From: Aliarcobacter sp.
Lineage (GTDB): Bacteria > Campylobacterota > Campylobacteria > Campylobacterales > Arcobacteraceae
NCBI GenBank assembly: GCA_023268955.1
Contig: JALRJW010000266.1
Span: 1 to 9,349 of the forward strand
Length of the DNA stretch: 9,349 nt
Reading direction: 5' to 3'
Both the position numbers and the translations under genes were made by a program. Below are positions 6,141 to 9,349 of this stretch, piece after piece. Below the pieces are notes generated by a model, which was given only the letters and a program-made list of their open reading frames with translations, was not told the DNA's origin and did not search any database. The number at the start of each line of letters is the position of its first letter. Position 1 is the stretch's first letter.

Positions 6141-9020
6141 TTACAAAGGAAGCATTATTTTAAAAATAGCACCTTTATTATTATTTTTAGAATAATTTTC
6201 TACACTAATTTTACCATTTAATTTTTCAATAATTTGAGTAGTCATGTATAAACCTATTCCCGTACCATTGATTTTAGATGTTATATTAGATTCAAAAATT
6301 GAGTCTATAAGATTTATAGCTATACCACCGGCATTATCAGTATAAATAATAAGAATATGATCTATATTTTTTTGAATATCAATAAAAATGTCTCTTTTTA
6401 AAATTTTGTTTTCATTAAAAGCATCATTTGTATTATTTATTAAATTAATAAATACATGTTTAAACTCCGTAGCAATTAATTCATATTCCACATTATCTTT
6501 ATCTGAAACTATAATATCTATATTATTAGTAGTAAGTAGAACTTTATTTAAATTAATAACAGAATTAATTAAATCTACTAACTTTATTTTTTCTTTTTGT
6601 AAATCTTCTCTAAAAAATTTTCTGAATTGATCAGTTGTTTCATTTAAAAGTATTACTTGATTATCAATCTCATCAGTAATTTCAATTATATATTGTGAAT
6701 TTATAATTTCAGGTCGCAACTGATTTACATAAGCTAATTCAGAATTCTTTATTGAAATAATATTTAAAGGTTGTTTCCATTGATGAGCTATTGCATCAAT
6801 CATTTCACCAATTTGAGCCAATTTCGCTTTTTGCATTAATAATTCATTACTTTTGTTAAGTTCTTCTTTTATGTTTTCTTGCTCTGTGACATCTTGAAAA
6901 GTACCACTGTATTCAATAATTTCATTAAAATCATTATGTTTAACTTCAATGATTTTTTCAATATATTTCAAGTTGTTTTTTGGTGTTTTTATTTTTATTA
7001 ATGAAACTTTATTTTCTAAACTATAAAAGTCAAAATTAAATAGTTTAGTGTTAAAGTTTTTCATATATTTGTTTAGCGCTTCTTGATTTATTGAATCGAA
7101 ATCTACATCTAAAATATCTTTAGTTTTATCACCTAAAAAAAGGGTTTTTGAAATAACATCAAATCTCCAAAATCCTATTTTTGCTATATCTTGAGCCTTT
7201 GATAATTCTTTCGTTTTTTCATCTATTTTCTGTTCTAATTCTTCATTGAATTTTTTCATCAAAGATTGCTTATATAAAAATAATAAAACAATAAAAACGA
7301 TAAAGCTTACTAAGTATATAACAATTGTGTAATTTATACCTTCTTCATATTTTATTGATATCCATCTATTAGCTATATCTCTGTGGTCTTGAGGAGTCAA
7401 ATTTTGTGTCGCTTTTTGCATAATATTCAACAAAATTGGATCATCATTTCTTACTCCTATTGCTAAATTCCATGATTCATCAAGTTTACTAATTATTTTT
7501 AATTCACCAGAATAATTATTTTGAAATTGATAAGCAACACTAGCTAAAGTTCCAATATAAGCAAATATATCTTGATTAATAGTTTTTTCTAAGCCATCAT
7601 TTATGTTTTCAACTTCAACTATATCTAAAAATGGGTATTTATTTTTAAATATTTCTAAATATGCATAACCTTTTGGTATACCTATTTTTTTGCCTTTGAG
7701 ATCATAAATACTATTAATAAAAAGCTGTTCTTTCCTAGCTGTTACAACAAGTGGAATATTCAAATAGGGTGTTGTAAAGTTCAAATATTCCTTTCTTTCA
7801 GGAGTTTCCATAACTAAAGATAGTAAATCACAGTTCTTTTGTTTTGCATTAATTAAGGTTTCATTCCAAGTTTTAGTAGGTATTAAATTGAAATTAATAT
7901 TTAACATTTTAGAAAAAAGTTTAAAGTAATCCGAAGACATTCCGCTATATTTTCCATTTTCATCAAACTCTTCAAATGGCATCCAATTTGGGTCAATACA
8001 CAAATTTATTTGTTTTTTATTAGCTAAATATCTTTTTTCCCTAAAACTTAATTGGTTCTCTTTAAAAGTATAAATTAAATTATTTATATCTACTTTACTA
8101 GAAGTAAATCCTAAAAGCTTGTAAAAATCGAATATCTTTTCAAGTTTTACTTTTTCTATTAAGCCTAAATCTTCAGTATTATAATAGGCTAGTTTTTTTA
8201 ACTCATTTGCTTCATAAAGAAGTGATTCTCGAGATTTATTTTGTGTATTATATTTTTTTAATATTACATCTACTGTTTCTTCAATATTATTAAATGCATA
8301 TTTCCAACCTTTTAATGAAGCAAGAGTAAAATTTTTCACATTATCATAATTAGAGTTTAAATAGGAATCTGAAGTAAATAAAATATCATTATAAAAATCA
8401 AAACCATAATTTTTAGGATCTAAAATTATTGGTTCATAACCTTTCTTTTTTAATAAATATGGTTCATTTGAAATATAAGATGACATTAGGTCAGCTTTTC
8501 CATTAATCAAATCATCTACATTAAATGAATGCTTAATTGTAATTAAATCATCTAATTTAATATTATTGCTTGAAAGCATTGAAATAATTGTTGCATCTGT
8601 TTTTGCATCACCTGTAAACATTACTTTTTTATTTTTAATGTCTTTAATACTATTTATTTTAGGTTTTAATCCAACTAATACATTTGGTGATGATTGAAAA
8701 ATTGCTGCTGTTAAAACAACATTATTTCCATTAGATTTTTCTAAAATAAGTGAAGACCGACCTACACCGAACTGGGAAGTATTATTTACAACATCATTAA
8801 CAACATTTATATTATGATCATATTCTTTTATAAGAACTTCAAATCCAGATTCTTTATAGAAACCTTTTTCCTTTGCCATATAATAACCAGCAAATTGAAA
8901 TTGATGCTTCCAATGTAATTGTAAAGAAATTTTTTCCTGATCTTTACCATAAAATGCTGTCACACAAATAAATAACAATAATAAGATTTTTGTAATTTTT
9001 TTTAAATAATTTATTTTCAT
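6141..9020 (-). CDS. Membrane sensor histidine kinase with tandem NMT1/THI5-like and SBP_bac_3 periplasmic domains
   Basis: The 959-residue protein starts with a signal peptide or N-terminal anchor (about 1-25). Residues 31-300 form an NMT1/THI5-like (SsuA-type) binding domain, recognised by LQLHWKHQFQFAGYYMAKEK. Residues 335-555 form a family-3 solute-binding domain (start INLCIDPNWMPFEEF, then TPERKEYLNFTTPY). A transmembrane helix (about 563-583) leads to a coiled segment, a PAS domain (about 610-712) and a kinase core. The core has H746 (AHQWKQPL), N-box N863, G1 box D895-NAGG and G2 box GTGIGLYM from G919. It should detect one or two small extracellular ligands, bound directly or via partners, and signal by phosphotransfer. 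No regulator gene is adjacent. Small departures from the other two kinases are WKQPL for WRQPL, T864 in place of the N-box alanine, and I913 in the F-box. The ligand cannot be read from the sequence. The ATG has a weak ribosome site. Confidence 0.92.
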   Translation of the reverse strand: MKINYLKKITKILLLLFICVTAFYGKDQEKISLQLHWKHQFQFAGYYMAKEKGFYKESGFEVLIKEYDHNINVVNDVVNNTSQFGVGRSSLILEKSNGNNVVLTAAIFQSSPNVLVGLKPKINSIKDIKNKKVMFTGDAKTDATIISMLSSNNIKLDDLITIKHSFNVDDLINGKADLMSSYISNEPYLLKKKGYEPIILDPKNYGFDFYNDILFTSDSYLNSNYDNVKNFTLASLKGWKYAFNNIEETVDVILKKYNTQNKSRESLLYEANELKKLAYYNTEDLGLIEKVKLEKIFDFYKLLGFTSSKVDINNLIYTFKENQLSFREKRYLANKKQINLCIDPNWMPFEEFDENGKYSGMSSDYFKLFSKMLNINFNLIPTKTWNETLINAKQKNCDLLSLVMETPERKEYLNFTTPYLNIPLVVTARKEQLFINSIYDLKGKKIGIPKGYAYLEIFKNKYPFLDIVEVENINDGLEKTINQDIFAYIGTLASVAYQFQNNYSGELKIISKLDESWNLAIGVRNDDPILLNIMQKATQNLTPQDHRDIANRWISIKYEEGINYTIVIYLVSFIVFIVLLFLYKQSLMKKFNEELEQKIDEKTKELSKAQDIAKIGFWRFDVISKTLFLGDKTKDILDVDFDSINQEALNKYMKNFNTKLFNFDFYSLENKVSLIKIKTPKNNLKYIEKIIEVKHNDFNEIIEYSGTFQDVTEQENIKEELNKSNELLMQKAKLAQIGEMIDAIAHQWKQPLNIISIKNSELAYVNQLRPEIINSQYIIEITDEIDNQVILLNETTDQFRKFFREDLQKEKIKLVDLINSVINLNKVLLTTNNIDIIVSDKDNVEYELIATEFKHVFINLINNTNDAFNENKILKRDIFIDIQKNIDHILIIYTDNAGGIAINLIDSIFESNITSKINGTGIGLYMTTQIIEKLNGKISVENYSKNNNKGAIFKIMLPL

Positions 9021-9036
9021 AATATTGTTATATTCT

Positions 9037-9065
9037 ATAATAAAAACATAGTAAAAATAATTAAA
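9037..9065 (-). promoter_or_regulatory. Candidate promoter of the tandem-binding-domain kinase
   Basis: On the minus strand TTTAAT (9065-9060) is followed by a 17-base T-rich spacer and TATTAT (9042-9037), giving a start near 9030 and a leader of about ten bases before the ATG. The -35 match is poor, as is common in this phylum, so this is only a candidate. Confidence 0.3.
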
Positions 9066-9069
9066 TTTA

Positions 9070-9099
9070 AGGAAATAAATTAAAAAACAGGAAATAAAT
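9070..9099. repeat. 11-bp direct repeat AGGAAATAAAT, two copies
   Basis: Copies lie at 9070-9080 and 9089-9099, 19 bases apart start to start (about two helical turns). They sit between the tRNA block and the sensor kinase, just upstream of its candidate promoter. They could be a regulator site or chance in AT-rich DNA. Confidence 0.45.
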
Positions 9100-9105
9100 A
9101 AGAAG

Positions 9106-9182
9106 TGGTGTCAAAAGAGAGACTTGAACTCTCGACCTCCGGCTTATGAGACCAGCGCTCTAGCCAGCTGAGCTACTTTGAC
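9106..9182 (-). tRNA. tRNA-Met (CAT), probably the elongator
   Basis: The minus strand folds into a full 77-base cloverleaf. The acceptor is GTCAAAG/TTTTGAC (one G-U pair), the D arm GCTC/GAGC, and the anticodon loop CTCATAA with anticodon CAT. The T arm is GAGAG/CTCTC, followed by A73 and an encoded CCA. It has a paired first acceptor base, unlike the initiator gene next to it. A CAT anticodon could also mark the Ile2 tRNA whose C34 is modified by TilS. I see no clear Ile2 signature, so elongator Met is preferred. The anticodon stem contains two G-U pairs. Confidence 0.9.
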
Positions 9183-9193
9183 ACACGGCTAGT

Positions 9194-9209
9194 AAATTGT
9201 AAAACAATT

Positions 9210-9210
<1 letters not shown>
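9194..9210. repeat. Small inverted repeat between two tRNA genes
   Basis: AAATTGT-AAA-ACAATTT forms a seven-base stem with a three-base loop. It overlaps the last base of the initiator tRNA's CCA and may act as a spacer hairpin during tRNA processing. It is not followed by a T run in the transcribed direction, so it is unlikely to be a terminator. Confidence 0.35.
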
Positions 9211-9286
<76 letters not shown>

Positions 9287-9296
9287 ATAAATAAAG

Positions 9297-9349
9297 TGGA
9301 GCGGGAGACGAGACTCGAACTCGCGACAATCTGCTTGGAAGGCAGAAGC
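9297..9349 (-). tRNA. tRNA-Gly (TCC), 5' part outside the window
   Basis: The 3' 53 bases of a tRNA are present: the end of the D arm, the anticodon stem TCTGC/GCAGA with loop CTTCCAA (anticodon TCC), the T arm GCGAG-TTCGAGT-CTCGT, the acceptor strand CTCCCGC and TCCA. The 3' CCCGC-T-CCA end and the anticodon both indicate glycine. The acceptor 5' strand and most of the D arm lie beyond the right edge. Confidence 0.92.

Noticed and set aside
6388..6630. An 80-codon plus-strand open frame inside the large sensor kinase
   Set aside because: It is antisense to the conserved kinase core and has no independent support.
8100..8940. The THI5-like region as a thiamine pyrimidine synthase enzyme
   Set aside because: It follows a signal peptide and is fused to a second binding domain, a membrane helix and a kinase, so a sensor role is far more likely.
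9021..9105. Thiamine (TPP) riboswitch upstream of the kinase with the THI5-like domain
   Set aside because: The gap is only 85 bases, nearly all A and T, without the CTGAGA core or paired helices of that riboswitch.

Overview
The window is strongly AT-rich bacterial DNA, most likely from the Campylobacterota and probably an Arcobacter-type genus. The best indication is that all three histidine kinases carry the H-box core H-Q-W-[R/K]-Q-P-L, which I know as typical of Campylobacterota sensor kinases. The codon use, A/T-rich intergenic gaps and the tRNA block with encoded CCA ends fit. I cannot name the species.

Layout. Positions 50-3754 (minus strand) form a tight four-gene unit. In transcription order it encodes a soluble multi-PAS histidine kinase, a response regulator without a DNA-binding domain, a small secreted protein of unknown function and a secreted thioredoxin-fold protein. 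A 186-bp divergent intergenic region (3755-3940) carries six copies of ATCTAA or its complement. It separates this unit from a plus-strand receiver-histidine kinase fusion (3941-5059). Next come a minus-strand gene of unknown function (5073-5516), divergent from a plus-strand YhcH/TabA-like gene (5596-6096). A large minus-strand membrane sensor kinase (6141-9020) follows, with two different periplasmic binding-protein domains in tandem. The right end is a minus-strand tRNA block: Met(CAT), initiator fMet(CAT) and a Gly(TCC) cut by the window edge.

How the genes may work together. The kinase, regulator and divergent receiver-kinase look like parts of one local phosphosignalling module with a shared control region. 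The module is attached to two exported proteins, one with a CPWC redox motif and one without any cysteine. No regulator in the window has a recognisable DNA-binding output, so any transcriptional effect would need another protein. The second PAS domain of the soluble kinase looks like a flavin-binding LOV domain whose photoactive cysteine is leucine; this is the single most interesting observation. The large sensor kinase has no partner regulator here.

No gap without a gene exceeds 300 bases. I saw no transposase, CRISPR array, prophage gene or convincing GC-rich terminator. Functional statements come from motifs read by eye, without any database search.
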